In this document: positions 26,893 through 35,656 of the stretch, piece after piece
Layout of the letters: every line of letters begins with the position of its first letter
Numbering within the stretch: the first letter of the stretch is position 1
NCBI GenBank assembly: GCA_017429695.1
Contig: JAFROK010000031.1
Span: forward strand, 124,001-188,000
DNA length: 64,000 nt
Direction: 5' to 3'
Origin: Clostridia bacterium
GTDB taxonomy: Bacteria; Bacillota; Clostridia; Christensenellales; Aristaeellaceae
The notes under the pieces: model-generated
Seen by the model: the letters and a program-made list of their open reading frames with translations, nothing else
What the model was told of the DNA's origin: nothing
The model's database searches: none
Made by a program: the position numbers and the translations under genes

Positions 26893-28665
26893 ATGGCTTC
26901 CCGTTATCCGGCCGGATGGCTTGATGAGCTTCGTTCAAGATCGGATATTGTGCAGGTAATATCCGGTTATGTCGGCTTGAAAAAAAGCGGCCGGAATTAC
27001 TGGGGGCTCTGCCCGTTCCACGGAGAAAAAACGGCTTCGTTTTCGGTGGATGAAGAGCACCAGCTCTTTTACTGTTTCGGCTGCAAAGCCGGCGGCGATG
27101 TGATTCGTTTCATCATGGAAATCGAACGGTGCAGCTTTCAGGAAGCGGTTGAGCTGCTGGCGGAACGGGCGCACATCCCCATGCCCGAGATGGTGAACGA
27201 TCCCGAGTATGAGCAGCGGCGTTCCAGGCGCGAAAGGCTGCTGGAAATTAACCGCCGGGCGGCCCGGTATTATCATGAACTGCTTTTCCAGCCGGAGGGG
27301 GCTGCTTCCCTTGCCTATCTGCGCCGCAGGGGGCTGTCGGACAGCATGATCCGCAAATTCGGTTTGGGCGCGGCGCCTGATCAGTGGTCCTGGCTGACCG
27401 ACCGCCTGCAGGGAGACGGATTCTCCCTGGATGATCTGTCCGCGGTCGGACTGACCGTCGTGAAAAAAGCATCCGACGGATCCGGCAAAAAGCACGCCTT
27501 TGATATGTTCAGGAACCGCGCCATCTTTCCGATTATCGATATGTACAAAAACGTCATCGCCTTCGGCGGACGGTCGCTCGGCAAACAGGAACCCAAGTAC
27601 CTGAACACTTCGGATACGCCCGTATTCAATAAGCGCAAAGGGGTCTATGCCGCAAACCTGCTCCGCAGCCAGCGCCATCTGGATCATGTCATCCTGGTGG
27701 AAGGCTATATGGATGTGGTCAGCCTGACCCAGTTCGGCGTGAACGGCGTATGCGCAACGCTCGGAACCGCCCTGACCGATGAACAGGCCCGGCTGCTTCA
27801 CCGGTTTGCACCGGTGGTGTATCTGGCCTATGACGGAGATTCTGCCGGGCAGCATGCCATCCTCCGGGGACTGGATATCCTGGAAAATGCGGATGTTCCC
27901 GCCCGCGTGCTGGTTTTTCCGGACGGCCTGGATCCGGATGAATTCATCCGCCGGGACGGTCCGGAGGCTTTCAGCAAACTTCCTGCCCTGTCGCCCGCCG
28001 TTTACCGGATGGCCTCCCTGAAATCCCGCTATGACCTGTCCACCCGCGACGGCAAGCTGAACTATACCCGGGATTGTGCGAAAATCATTCTTCCCCTGGA
28101 CCCGCTGGAACGGGATACATGCATTCGCGATCTTTCCATCGAAACCGGTTTTTCCCCGGAAATTATTATGGAAGAAATGCATCAGCTTTCAGGGAAGAAA
28201 GAAAATGAACCGGCCCCTGCAGTGCCGAAAAAGCTTCCGCGCGCAAGAAAGCCCGAAGATGAGGCCGCACCGGAACTCACCGCCCAGGAAATGCTCCTCG
28301 GACTGCTTTCCACCGGACAAATACCGAAAGATATGGTCAGTAAAAAGGATTTTGATGATGAGGAGTTGAAATCTATATACAGCGGTCTGGTTTCCGGTAT
28401 GTCTCCGGCCGCTCTGATCGATACCGCGCCGGATGAAGAATCCCGTTCCCGCTATGTCCGGATTCTTCTCACGCCCTATGCTGAAAGCACGGATCAGCTG
28501 ATCGTCATGGCCAAGCAATGTCTGAACCGGATCAACCGTTCGTCCCTTCAGAAGCAGTATGACGACCTGATGAAAAAAATCGCGCTTCTGCCTGCAGGAG
28601 ATCCGGATATCAAATCCTGTCTGCTTCAGGCCCAGGATATTCAGGCCAAACTGAAAGCGCTGTGA
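26893..28665 (+). CDS. dnaG: DNA primase
   Basis: DnaG makes the RNA primers for lagging-strand replication. The 590-residue protein has the N-terminal zinc ribbon (Cys40, His43, Cys61, Cys64), the primase core, a TOPRIM domain with catalytic Glu270 (VEGYMDVV) and the DGD metal site (314-316), and a C-terminal region (about 430-590) that would contact the DnaB helicase. The length is normal. It is followed after 66 bases by sigA, the conserved macromolecular-synthesis order of Bacillota. Confidence 0.96.
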   Translation: MASRYPAGWLDELRSRSDIVQVISGYVGLKKSGRNYWGLCPFHGEKTASFSVDEEHQLFYCFGCKAGGDVIRFIMEIERCSFQEAVELLAERAHIPMPEMVNDPEYEQRRSRRERLLEINRRAARYYHELLFQPEGAASLAYLRRRGLSDSMIRKFGLGAAPDQWSWLTDRLQGDGFSLDDLSAVGLTVVKKASDGSGKKHAFDMFRNRAIFPIIDMYKNVIAFGGRSLGKQEPKYLNTSDTPVFNKRKGVYAANLLRSQRHLDHVILVEGYMDVVSLTQFGVNGVCATLGTALTDEQARLLHRFAPVVYLAYDGDSAGQHAILRGLDILENADVPARVLVFPDGLDPDEFIRRDGPEAFSKLPALSPAVYRMASLKSRYDLSTRDGKLNYTRDCAKIILPLDPLERDTCIRDLSIETGFSPEIIMEEMHQLSGKKENEPAPAVPKKLPRARKPEDEAAPELTAQEMLLGLLSTGQIPKDMVSKKDFDDEELKSIYSGLVSGMSPAALIDTAPDEESRSRYVRILLTPYAESTDQLIVMAKQCLNRINRSSLQKQYDDLMKKIALLPAGDPDIKSCLLQAQDIQAKLKAL

Positions 28666-28731
28666 TTTTCCCCCTTTTGTTTTCTGACGTACCCCGATTA
28701 CCGACCTGTTTCCGGAAGGAGAGGATTTCCC

Positions 28732-29853
28732 TTGTCGCTTCTTTCACCCGAAATCAAGCAAGCCCGTCTGAACGATCTTTATGAATACGGAAAATCCAAA
28801 GGTGTCATGACCTATAAAGAGATCATGGATCGTCTGATGGAGCTTGAAATGGATCCGGATCAGCTGGACCATGTGCTGGAAACGCTGGAAGCATATGGCG
28901 TCTCTGTGGTTAACGAGCTTCCCGATGCCGAAAACGCCGCGGCTGAAAACGCCGACGCGGAAGCCGCTGCGATGGAAGATAATGCCGCTGTGGACGCACT
29001 GGATCTTTCTGTTCCGGAAGGAATCAGCGTTGACGATCCCGTTCGGATGTATTTAAAAGAAATCGGCAAAGTGCCGCTGTTAACCGCGGACGAAGAAATT
29101 GAAATTGCCAAGCGCCTGGAAGAAGGCGACGAAAGCGCCAAGCAGAAGCTTGCCGAAGCAAACCTTCGCCTGGTTGTTTCCATTGCGAAACGCTATGTCG
29201 GCCGCGGCATGCTGTTCCTGGACCTGATTCAGGAAGGAAATCTCGGCCTGATCAAAGCCGTCGAAAAATTCGATTACCGCAAAGGCTTCAAGTTCTCCAC
29301 CTATGCCACCTGGTGGATCCGCCAGGCCATTACCCGCGCTATTGCCGACCAGGCACGTACGATCCGGATTCCGGTGCATATGGTCGAAACCATCAACAAG
29401 CTGATCCGTGTTTCCCGCCAGTTGCTCCAGGAATACGGCCGCGAACCCACGCCGGAGGAAATCGCCAAGGAAATGGGCATTTCCGAAGCCAAAGTCCGGG
29501 AGATCATCAAAATCGCCCAGGAGCCCGTATCCCTCGAAACGCCCATCGGCGAAGAAGAAGACTCCCATCTTGGCGACTTTATCCCGGACGACGATGCGCC
29601 CGCCCCTGCGGAAGCCGCTTCGTTTACCCTCATGAAGGAACAGCTGATGGACGTGCTGGACACCCTCACCCCCCGGGAGGAAAAAGTGCTCCGCCTCCGC
29701 TTCGGGCTGGATGACGGCCACCAGAGAACCCTGGAAGAAGTCGGCAAGGAATTCAATGTCACCCGTGAACGGATCCGGCAGATCGAGGCCAAAGCGCTTC
29801 GTAAACTGCGCCATCCTTCCCGCAGCAAAAAGCTCCGGGATTATCTCGACTGA
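28732..29853 (+). CDS. sigA: Primary sigma factor (SigA/RpoD)
   Basis: The housekeeping sigma factor directs RNA polymerase to TTGACA/TATAAT promoters like those seen in this window. The 373-residue protein has region 1.1 (1-70), an acidic Ala-rich insert, region 1.2 ([16 protein letters not shown]), region 2 with [17 protein letters not shown] that reads the -10 box, region 3 ([11 protein letters not shown]), and region 4 with the -35-reading helix [17 protein letters not shown]. The start is a TTG at 28732, supported by GGAAGGAGAGG at 28713-28723. The stop overlaps the trmK start by one base. Confidence 0.97.
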   Translation: MSLLSPEIKQARLNDLYEYGKSKGVMTYKEIMDRLMELEMDPDQLDHVLETLEAYGVSVVNELPDAENAAAENADAEAAAMEDNAAVDALDLSVPEGISVDDPVRMYLKEIGKVPLLTADEEIEIAKRLEEGDESAKQKLAEANLRLVVSIAKRYVGRGMLFLDLIQEGNLGLIKAVEKFDYRKGFKFSTYATWWIRQAITRAIADQARTIRIPVHMVETINKLIRVSRQLLQEYGREPTPEEIAKEMGISEAKVREIIKIAQEPVSLETPIGEEEDSHLGDFIPDDDAPAPAEAASFTLMKEQLMDVLDTLTPREEKVLRLRFGLDDGHQRTLEEVGKEFNVTRERIRQIEAKALRKLRHPSRSKKLRDYLD

Positions 29854-30569
29854 TGGCGGCCCCGGTCAGGCTTGATCACCGCCTGTCCCTGGTATACGAT
29901 TTATACGACGAATGTGATCTCGCAGCAGATATCGGAACAGATCATGCCCATTTACCGGCCGCGCTTCTTCAGCGCGGCCGCTGTCAGCATATGATCCTGA
30001 CAGATATCAGCCCGGACGCGCTGAACAATGCGCGTTCCGAAATCATCCGGTGCCGCCTGTCCGACCGTGCGGATCTCCGGCTGGGCGACGGACTGGCGCC
30101 GCTCCGTGATGATGAATGCTGCAATATGATATCGATCACCGGCATGGGCGGACGTTCCATCCGGGACATCCTGCTTTCCGGGACCGGCAAACTGCATGGC
30201 GCCGGCCTGATTCTTTCCGCGCATACCGACTGGTACCTGATCCGCCAGGCGCTGAATGAGATCGGCTACACGCCCGACCGGGAAGAGCCCTGTTTTCATG
30301 CGGGAAGATATTACCTGGTTCTTCGCGCAAGACCCGGCACCCGCAAAATGACGGAACGGGAATTGCGGCTGGGCGGTCCGCTTTTTATGTCGGAGTCCCC
30401 TGTCCTGCTTCCCTTTCTGGCAAGGCGCAGGGAAATTTTATCCGTCCAGTTATCCGGCCTGGTTTCTTCCACGGAACCGGATCCGGAAAAAGCAGCGCTT
30501 CTCCGGGATGATATGCTTTACCTGGAACAGAAGATCCATCAGCTTCAGCACAAGGAGGGATCCATGTGA
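29853..30569 (+). CDS. trmK: tRNA (adenine(22)-N1)-methyltransferase TrmK
   Basis: TrmK methylates N1 of adenine 22 in some tRNAs, using S-adenosylmethionine. The 238-residue protein has the motif I segment AADIGTDHAHLPAALLQRG, motif III (LRLGDGLAPL), the NMISITGMGG motif and the C-terminal coiled region LYLEQKIHQLQHKEG typical of the family. Its start overlaps the sigA stop (TGATG) and its stop overlaps the nif3 start, so translation is coupled through the operon. The sigA-trmK-nif3 order is conserved in Bacillota. Confidence 0.92.
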   Translation: MAAPVRLDHRLSLVYDLYDECDLAADIGTDHAHLPAALLQRGRCQHMILTDISPDALNNARSEIIRCRLSDRADLRLGDGLAPLRDDECCNMISITGMGGRSIRDILLSGTGKLHGAGLILSAHTDWYLIRQALNEIGYTPDREEPCFHAGRYYLVLRARPGTRKMTERELRLGGPLFMSESPVLLPFLARRREILSVQLSGLVSSTEPDPEKAALLRDDMLYLEQKIHQLQHKEGSM

Positions 30570-31336
30570 ATGTCGGAAAAATCCTTTCAATGATTGACGG
30601 AATCGCTCCCTTTGATTCCCAGGAGGAATGGGACAATTCAGGGCTCCTGGTCGGCAGCCCTTCCGCGGATGTCACCGGTATCCTTTTTGCGCTGGATCTG
30701 TCCGAACCCGTCATCGATGAAGCCATCGAAAAAGGCACTTCATTGATTGTAACCCATCATCCTGTGATGATTTCCCCCCGCCGGCAGATCACGGATGCGG
30801 ATTATGAAGGCCGCCTGATTTCCAGGATGATCCGCAGCGGCATCTCATTGATTGCCGCCCATACCAACCTGGACCGGGCGCCGGGAGGCATTAATGACAC
30901 GCTGGCCGCCGCCTCCGGTCTGTCCGGCGTCACCGGAGAAGGATTCTTCCGCGCGGGAAACCTGCCGCATTCCCTTCCCGTATCCGTTTATGCGGCGCAG
31001 CTCTCCCGGGATCTGGCCTGTACGGTCCGGATCATGGGACCGGAAAATGTTCCGGTTCAGCGCATCGGCCTTTCTTCAGGCGGCGGCGGGGATGCCTGGG
31101 CAGAGGCTGTCGGGAACGGCTGTGAGGCCTTTATTACGGGCGAAATGAAACATCACCTGGCCCTGGCTGCCGCCGATGCCGGCCTGGTCGTTCTGGAGTG
31201 CGGCCACTTTGCTACAGAGTTCCCGGGAATCCGGGCGCTGGCCGAAACTTTACAAAACCAGCTGAATCAGTTAGAATGTAATTTAGGGATTTTTGTTTCA
31301 AAGGTCCCGGCATATGCTTTTTTGCAGCAACCGTGA
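30566..31336 (+). CDS. Nif3-like dinuclear metal protein (YqfO/GTP cyclohydrolase I-2 related)
   Basis: The 256-residue protein belongs to the Nif3 family of hexameric, dinuclear-metal proteins. Metal ligands are seen in VTHHPVMIS, AAHTNLDRAPGG and the late LECGHFATEFPG. It is the short form without the inserted PII-like domain found in the longer Bacillus YqfO. The biochemical role of the family is unsettled. The start is GTG at 30566, supported by AAGGAGGGA 6 bases before it, and it overlaps the trmK stop by 4 bases. It continues the sigA operon. Confidence 0.88.
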   Translation: MNVGKILSMIDGIAPFDSQEEWDNSGLLVGSPSADVTGILFALDLSEPVIDEAIEKGTSLIVTHHPVMISPRRQITDADYEGRLISRMIRSGISLIAAHTNLDRAPGGINDTLAAASGLSGVTGEGFFRAGNLPHSLPVSVYAAQLSRDLACTVRIMGPENVPVQRIGLSSGGGGDAWAEAVGNGCEAFITGEMKHHLALAAADAGLVVLECGHFATEFPGIRALAETLQNQLNQLECNLGIFVSKVPAYAFLQQP

Positions 31337-31369
31337 CAGGCGGGTTTCCTGTCGGAAGGAGGCTACCTG

Positions 31370-32071
31370 ATGGACAGATTTGAAGCGTTATGGCAGTACC
31401 AGGTCGAAGATATGAAGGCAGATTCGATTGCGAATGCACTCCGCCGTTCTCCGACTCGTCAGAAGCTTGAAAAAACAAGGGATATGATTCTGGATCGTCA
31501 GAAGCAGTATAAGCAGATCGAAAACGACATCACGGCGATGGTAGACCGGAAAGATATTATTGTCCAGGCCCTGGACCATGCCCGGGTTCAGCTGGATCAG
31601 CTGAAAAGCCGTTTCGAATCCAATCCGCCACAATCTGCAGACGATGTCCGTTCCATGATTTCCGACGTCAGCAGATGCCGGGATACCATCCGCCAGTATG
31701 AAATGGAAATCAGCCGGATCTCCAAGGAATCCGCGGCCAACGATAAGCTCCAGCGCAGCGTCCGGCTGGAAGCTGCCAATGCCAAAAAGGCGTTCGACCA
31801 GTTAAAGGCCGACTATGAAGAAGAGTCGAAAAGCGTGAAGACGGATCTGGACGCACAGCGGGCCAAAGCAAAAGAACTGGAATCCACGGTGGATCCCGCG
31901 CTTCTGGAGGAATACAACACCATCAAACGAAGGATTTCTCCCCCGGTAGCCAGGCTGACCTACGGCCAGTGTTCCGGCTGTAACACATCGCTCCCGTCAG
32001 CCACCCTCGCCAAGATCAAAGGCGGCAACCTTGTCGAATGTGAAACCTGCGGCCGGATGATTATCCAGTAA
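31370..32071 (+). CDS. Coiled-coil protein with C-terminal zinc ribbon (COG1579)
   Basis: The 233-residue protein is a long coiled coil (about 1-190) ending in a C4 zinc ribbon with Cys pairs CSGC and CETC. It matches the COG1579 / zf-RING_7 family, named CdsZ in some annotations, often found after the nif3-like gene. Its function is not established; RNA or regulatory contacts have been suggested. GGAAGGAGG lies before the ATG. It is the last gene of the dgt-dnaG-sigA run, which ends at a strong terminator. Confidence 0.85.
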   Translation: MDRFEALWQYQVEDMKADSIANALRRSPTRQKLEKTRDMILDRQKQYKQIENDITAMVDRKDIIVQALDHARVQLDQLKSRFESNPPQSADDVRSMISDVSRCRDTIRQYEMEISRISKESAANDKLQRSVRLEAANAKKAFDQLKADYEEESKSVKTDLDAQRAKAKELESTVDPALLEEYNTIKRRISPPVARLTYGQCSGCNTSLPSATLAKIKGGNLVECETCGRMIIQ

Positions 32072-32081
32072 CAGCATACTG

Positions 32082-32109
32082 AAAAAGCCCTCCTCGCCGG
32101 AGGGCTTTT
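32082..32109. terminator. Strong bidirectional terminator
   Basis: AAAAGCCCTCC and GGAGGGCTTTT pair in an 11-bp stem with a 5-base loop, T-rich on both strands. It lies between the convergent zinc-ribbon and LRR genes. Confidence 0.9.
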
Positions 32110-32121
32110 CTTATCAGTTTT

Positions 32122-32919
32122 TTATGATTTGTTTGAATAAATAATCTCAACGTTTTCCGGGCACTGCAGGAATGCAGTAGCGTCAACGGTCACTTCATCT
32201 GACGGCAGGGTCACTTTTTCAAGCTCCTTGCAGGTGTGGAATGCACAGGATCCGATGGATTTCAGGTTCTGCCCGAATTCGATTTCCTTCAGGGCGTAGC
32301 AGCCCAGGAAGGCCATCTCGCCGACGGACTCAAGGGTATCCGGCACCTGGACATAATCCAGCATATAGCATGCCGCAAAGCACTGATCGCCGAAATAGAC
32401 AACGCCTTCCGGCACAATCACGGTCTGGAGATTGATGCACATGAAGAACGCCTGTTTTCCAATCGCCACAACGCCTTCGGGCACTTCAATCGTATTGATG
32501 AATCCCTTGTTTTCGAAGGTATGGTCGCCGATGACGCGCACCGGATATCCGCCGAGCGTTGAAGGGACTATCACATCCGTGCTCGTTCCTTTATACAGGC
32601 TGGTGATGCAGTATGTTCCATCTTCGGAAACAAAATAGGAATAATCCCCGTCTTCCATGAGATCCGGATTATTGTAGCCGGACAGGTCGCTCATCTGCTG
32701 AACTTTTTGTTTATATTCTTCTTTGTCCTGATCTTCAATGGCCTCGATGAATTCTTCTTCCGTTCCGACATCGTCAAAATCTTCTAAATCGTCGAAATCC
32801 TCGAAATCCTCATCATCAAGGAACTCAAAATCGTCGTCCCAGTCTTCTTCCGCCAGGGCAAAGGACCCTGAAACAAGAATAACCAACGCCATCAGCAGCG
32901 CCAGAATACTCTTTTTCAT
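32122..32919 (-). CDS. Secreted BspA-type leucine-rich repeat protein with acidic N-terminus
   Basis: The 265-residue product has a signal peptide (MKKSILALLMALVILVSGSFA), a very acidic Asp/Glu/Phe-rich segment (about 24-55), and BspA-type LRR_5 repeats (about 105-265), seen as VRVIGDHTFENKGFINTIEV, VAIGKQAFFMCINLQTVIV, VGEMAFLGCYALKEIEFG and related units. BspA-like proteins bind host proteins or other cells in several gut bacteria, so a surface or secreted binding role is inferred. I chose the ATG at 32919 because GGGAGGG lies 6 bases upstream; a Met at 32955 does not fit the signal peptide. No anchor motif is seen. Confidence 0.85.
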   Translation of the reverse strand: MKKSILALLMALVILVSGSFALAEEDWDDDFEFLDDEDFEDFDDLEDFDDVGTEEEFIEAIEDQDKEEYKQKVQQMSDLSGYNNPDLMEDGDYSYFVSEDGTYCITSLYKGTSTDVIVPSTLGGYPVRVIGDHTFENKGFINTIEVPEGVVAIGKQAFFMCINLQTVIVPEGVVYFGDQCFAACYMLDYVQVPDTLESVGEMAFLGCYALKEIEFGQNLKSIGSCAFHTCKELEKVTLPSDEVTVDATAFLQCPENVEIIYSNKS

Positions 32920-32960
32920 CCTGTTCCCTCCCTCGGAATAGATAAAATACATCACTTGAC

Positions 32961-32989
32961 ATTATATAAGGAAATCCTTCAAAAATCAA
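32961..32989 (-). promoter_or_regulatory. Promoter of the LRR gene
   Basis: On the minus strand TTGATT (32984-32989) and a perfect TATAAT (32961-32966) are separated by 17 bases, 42 bases before the start codon. Confidence 0.6.
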
Positions 32990-33047
32990 CCGGTTTATTT
33001 CATTTTGGGTCCGAATTTATTCCATTTGGAGGGCGAATATTTTATGA

Positions 33048-33076
33048 TTGACTCATCGCATTTTCTGTGATATTTT
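33048..33076 (+). promoter_or_regulatory. Promoter of the lacI-malQ-glgP run
   Basis: TTGACT (33048-33053) and TATTTT (33071-33076) are separated by 17 bases, with TGA before the -10 box (extended -10). It is 58 bases before the LacI-type gene. Confidence 0.6.
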
Positions 33077-33085
33077 GGTTATGGA

Positions 33086-33111
33086 ATCGTTTCCGTTATC
33101 GTTTCCGGAAA
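33086..33111 (+). promoter_or_regulatory. Candidate operator of the LacI-type regulator
   Basis: Just after the -10 box lies a 10-base direct repeat, ATCGTTTCCG at 33086-33095 and 33098-33107, and a perfect palindrome TTTCCGGAAA (33102-33111) with a central CG as in LacI-family operators. Its position over the transcription start would block the promoter, suggesting autoregulation. This is inference. Confidence 0.4.
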
Positions 33112-33133
33112 TACTCCGAAAGGAGGGGCCGTC

Positions 33134-34174
33134 ATGAAAGCATATACGATCCGCGATATTGCCAGGATGGCCGGCGTCTCGGTCACAACCGTCAGCCGGG
33201 TGCTGAACCACCGTCCGGACGTCAATCCAGAGACGCGCCGCCAGGTCGAAAAAATCATCCAGGAAAACCATTTTGTCGGCAATTCCAATGCCCGTGGCCT
33301 GAAACAGAACAGCGAAGTCATTGCGATGGTGGTCCGCGGGCAGGCCAATCCATTCTTAAGCAGTCTGGCGGAATCCATCCTGAACCGCGCCGCTTCCCTT
33401 CAGGACAGCTTTATTACGGAATATATCGATGAAAAAGATGATGAATTCCTGACCGCGCTTCGGATTACGCGGCAGAACACGGTCCGGGGGCTGATTTTTG
33501 TCGGCAGCCTGATTGACGCGCGTGTGCATGCCATCCGCGATCTGGATATTCCGGTTGTTTTTACCACGGTCAACGCGGAATCCTCCGCCCTGCGGCATGC
33601 TTCCTCCGTGGCGGTGGACGACCGGAATATGGGGCGCCTCGTCGGCGAAGAACTCCTGTCGCTGGGGCACCGGCATATTGCCGTTTTCGGTTCCAATCCG
33701 GTTGCCGGTGATTCCCTGGCCATGCGCTTCCAGGGGTTCTGCGAAGCCTATCGTGAACGCGGCCTTGTGTATGAGCAGGATTATTTCCGGGAAACGCGGT
33801 TTTCCTATGATGCCGGATACGAAACCGCCCGCGCCTTTTTCTCCGAGCATCCCGAAACGACCGCCCTGTTCGCTATGAGCGATACGGTGGCCGTCGGCGC
33901 CATCCGCGCCCTCAACGATCTCGGACGGAAAGTCCCGGAGGAAATCAGCGTCGTCGGTTTTGACGGCATTGATATCAGCCGCTATACGGTTCCCCGCCTG
34001 ACAACGATTGAACAGCCGGTGGATGAAATCGCCAGGCGTAGCGTCAACCTGCTGCTGGATATGATGGAAAATGATGCTTCCCCGCGGCATATCCTCGTGA
34101 CGGCTGAATTCAGGAAACGGGAGTCTGTCGCGGCTGTAAAAGCAGATGAAACGAGTAATAAAGGAGTATCGTGA
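33134..34174 (+). CDS. LacI-family transcriptional regulator
   Basis: The 346-residue protein has an N-terminal helix-turn-helix (IRDIARMAGVSVTTVSRVLN) and hinge, followed by a periplasmic-binding-like sugar-sensing domain with VRGQANPFLSSLAE and GYETARAFF segments and the common family closing signature SVVGFDGIDISRYTVPRLTTI. It probably controls the malQ and glgP genes that follow directly, in response to a maltodextrin-type ligand. AGGAGGGG lies before the ATG. Its last bases run up to malQ (stop 34172-34174, malQ ATG 34177). No sugar transporter gene lies nearby. Confidence 0.92.
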   Translation: MKAYTIRDIARMAGVSVTTVSRVLNHRPDVNPETRRQVEKIIQENHFVGNSNARGLKQNSEVIAMVVRGQANPFLSSLAESILNRAASLQDSFITEYIDEKDDEFLTALRITRQNTVRGLIFVGSLIDARVHAIRDLDIPVVFTTVNAESSALRHASSVAVDDRNMGRLVGEELLSLGHRHIAVFGSNPVAGDSLAMRFQGFCEAYRERGLVYEQDYFRETRFSYDAGYETARAFFSEHPETTALFAMSDTVAVGAIRALNDLGRKVPEEISVVGFDGIDISRYTVPRLTTIEQPVDEIARRSVNLLLDMMENDASPRHILVTAEFRKRESVAAVKADETSNKGVS

Positions 34175-34176
34175 TC

Positions 34177-35649
34177 ATGCGTTCAAGCGGTGTATTATTG
34201 CATATTTCCTCCCTGCCCTCTCCCGGAGGAATCGGTTCGCTGGGACAGGAAGCATTTCAGTTTGTGGACTTTCTGCATGCCTCCGGAATGAGCATCTGGC
34301 AGGTGCTGCCGATCGGCCCGACCGGATACGGCGAAAGCCCGTACCAATCCTCTTCGGTGTTTGCCGGCAATCCCCTGCTGATTTCCTGCCGGAAGCTGCG
34401 GGAGGAAGGCCTGCTTTCCTATGAAGATCAGGAAGAATACATCCCCGGTTCAGAAGATCGGGTGGATTACGATCTGGTGCGCGAAAACAAAACCATGCTG
34501 CTCCGCCGCTGTTATGACCAGTCCGCGTCCGCTCTCCGGAATGCGGTTTCCGATTTCTGCCGAAATAATCCCTGGGTCGGTGATTTTGCCCTGTTTACGG
34601 CTGTAAAAGCCCATTTCGGCAACATCATGTTTTCCGCCTGGCCCGACAGGGATATCCTGCTGAGAAAACCCGAAGCCGTCCGGAAGTATACGGAAATGCT
34701 CCGGGATGAAATCGATTTCCATATTTTCTGCCAGTATCTTTTCCGCCGCCAGTGGTTTGCCCTGAAAAAATACGCGGGAGAGCATGCTGTCCAGCTGTTC
34801 GGGGATATGCCGATCTACGTTGCGGAAGATTCGGCGGACGCCTGGACGCATCCCGAAATTTTCCAGCTGGACAAAAACCGGATTCCCAAGCGCGTGGCAG
34901 GCGTTCCGCCGGATTATTTCTCCGCGGACGGCCAGCTTTGGGGAAATCCGCTATACCGGTGGAGATACCTTCGCCGGACCGGTTACGACTGGTGGATCAG
35001 CCGGATGAAAGGCATGTCGGAATTGTATGATATTATCCGGATCGACCATTTTATCGGATTTGCCAATTACTATTCCGTCCGCCACGGCATGCCGAATGCC
35101 CGTAAAGGCAGATGGATTGTGGGCCCCGGGAAAAAGCTGTTCCAGGCGTTGCAGAAAAGCCTCCCGGATATTCACATTGTGGCGGAAGACCTGGGATGTG
35201 TCAACGCGCGGGTTCAGCGGCTGCTGGACTGGTGCGGATATCCCGGTATGAAAGTGATGACCTTCGGTTTTGATTCCGATAAGACCAATCCGCACTATAT
35301 CGGGAATTACCGGTCCAACACCGTTGCCTATACGGGCACCCACGATAACAACACGACCCGTGGGTGGGCTGAAGCCGCTGCTCCGGAAGTGCTCGCTTTT
35401 GCTGGAAAAGAGCTTGGCTTCAACACCCCGGAGGAAGCACCGGAAGCGTTTATCCGTGCGCTGTTTGCCTCGCCATGTGACACCGTCATTGTGCCGATGC
35501 AGGACATTCTCGGCCTGGGTGAAAGCGCGCGAATGAATTATCCCGGCACAATCGGAGGCAACTGGCTCTGGCGGATGAAGCCGGGCGACATTACTTCCGA
35601 TTTGTCCCTGAAGTATTACAAACTGAACCGAAAAACAAACAGGAGGTAA
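34177..35649 (+). CDS. malQ: 4-alpha-glucanotransferase (amylomaltase)
   Basis: MalQ (GH77) transfers maltodextrin segments between chains and releases glucose, giving longer glucans for phosphorolysis. The 490-residue protein has the start signature SGVLLHISSLPS, the active-site Asp region IIRIDHFIGF, the acid/base region IVAEDLG and the transition-state Asp region TGTHDNNTTRGW. The length is normal. The ATG at 34177 has AAGGAG 10 bases upstream; an in-frame GTG at 34171 is too close to that site. glgP follows after 7 bases, so both act together on glucans. Confidence 0.95.
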   Translation: MRSSGVLLHISSLPSPGGIGSLGQEAFQFVDFLHASGMSIWQVLPIGPTGYGESPYQSSSVFAGNPLLISCRKLREEGLLSYEDQEEYIPGSEDRVDYDLVRENKTMLLRRCYDQSASALRNAVSDFCRNNPWVGDFALFTAVKAHFGNIMFSAWPDRDILLRKPEAVRKYTEMLRDEIDFHIFCQYLFRRQWFALKKYAGEHAVQLFGDMPIYVAEDSADAWTHPEIFQLDKNRIPKRVAGVPPDYFSADGQLWGNPLYRWRYLRRTGYDWWISRMKGMSELYDIIRIDHFIGFANYYSVRHGMPNARKGRWIVGPGKKLFQALQKSLPDIHIVAEDLGCVNARVQRLLDWCGYPGMKVMTFGFDSDKTNPHYIGNYRSNTVAYTGTHDNNTTRGWAEAAAPEVLAFAGKELGFNTPEEAPEAFIRALFASPCDTVIVPMQDILGLGESARMNYPGTIGGNWLWRMKPGDITSDLSLKYYKLNRKTNRR

Positions 35650-35656
35650 ACCCAAC

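Noticed and set aside
26935-28182. 415-residue minus-strand frame
   Set aside because: It is antisense to dnaG, whose zinc and TOPRIM motifs are intact.
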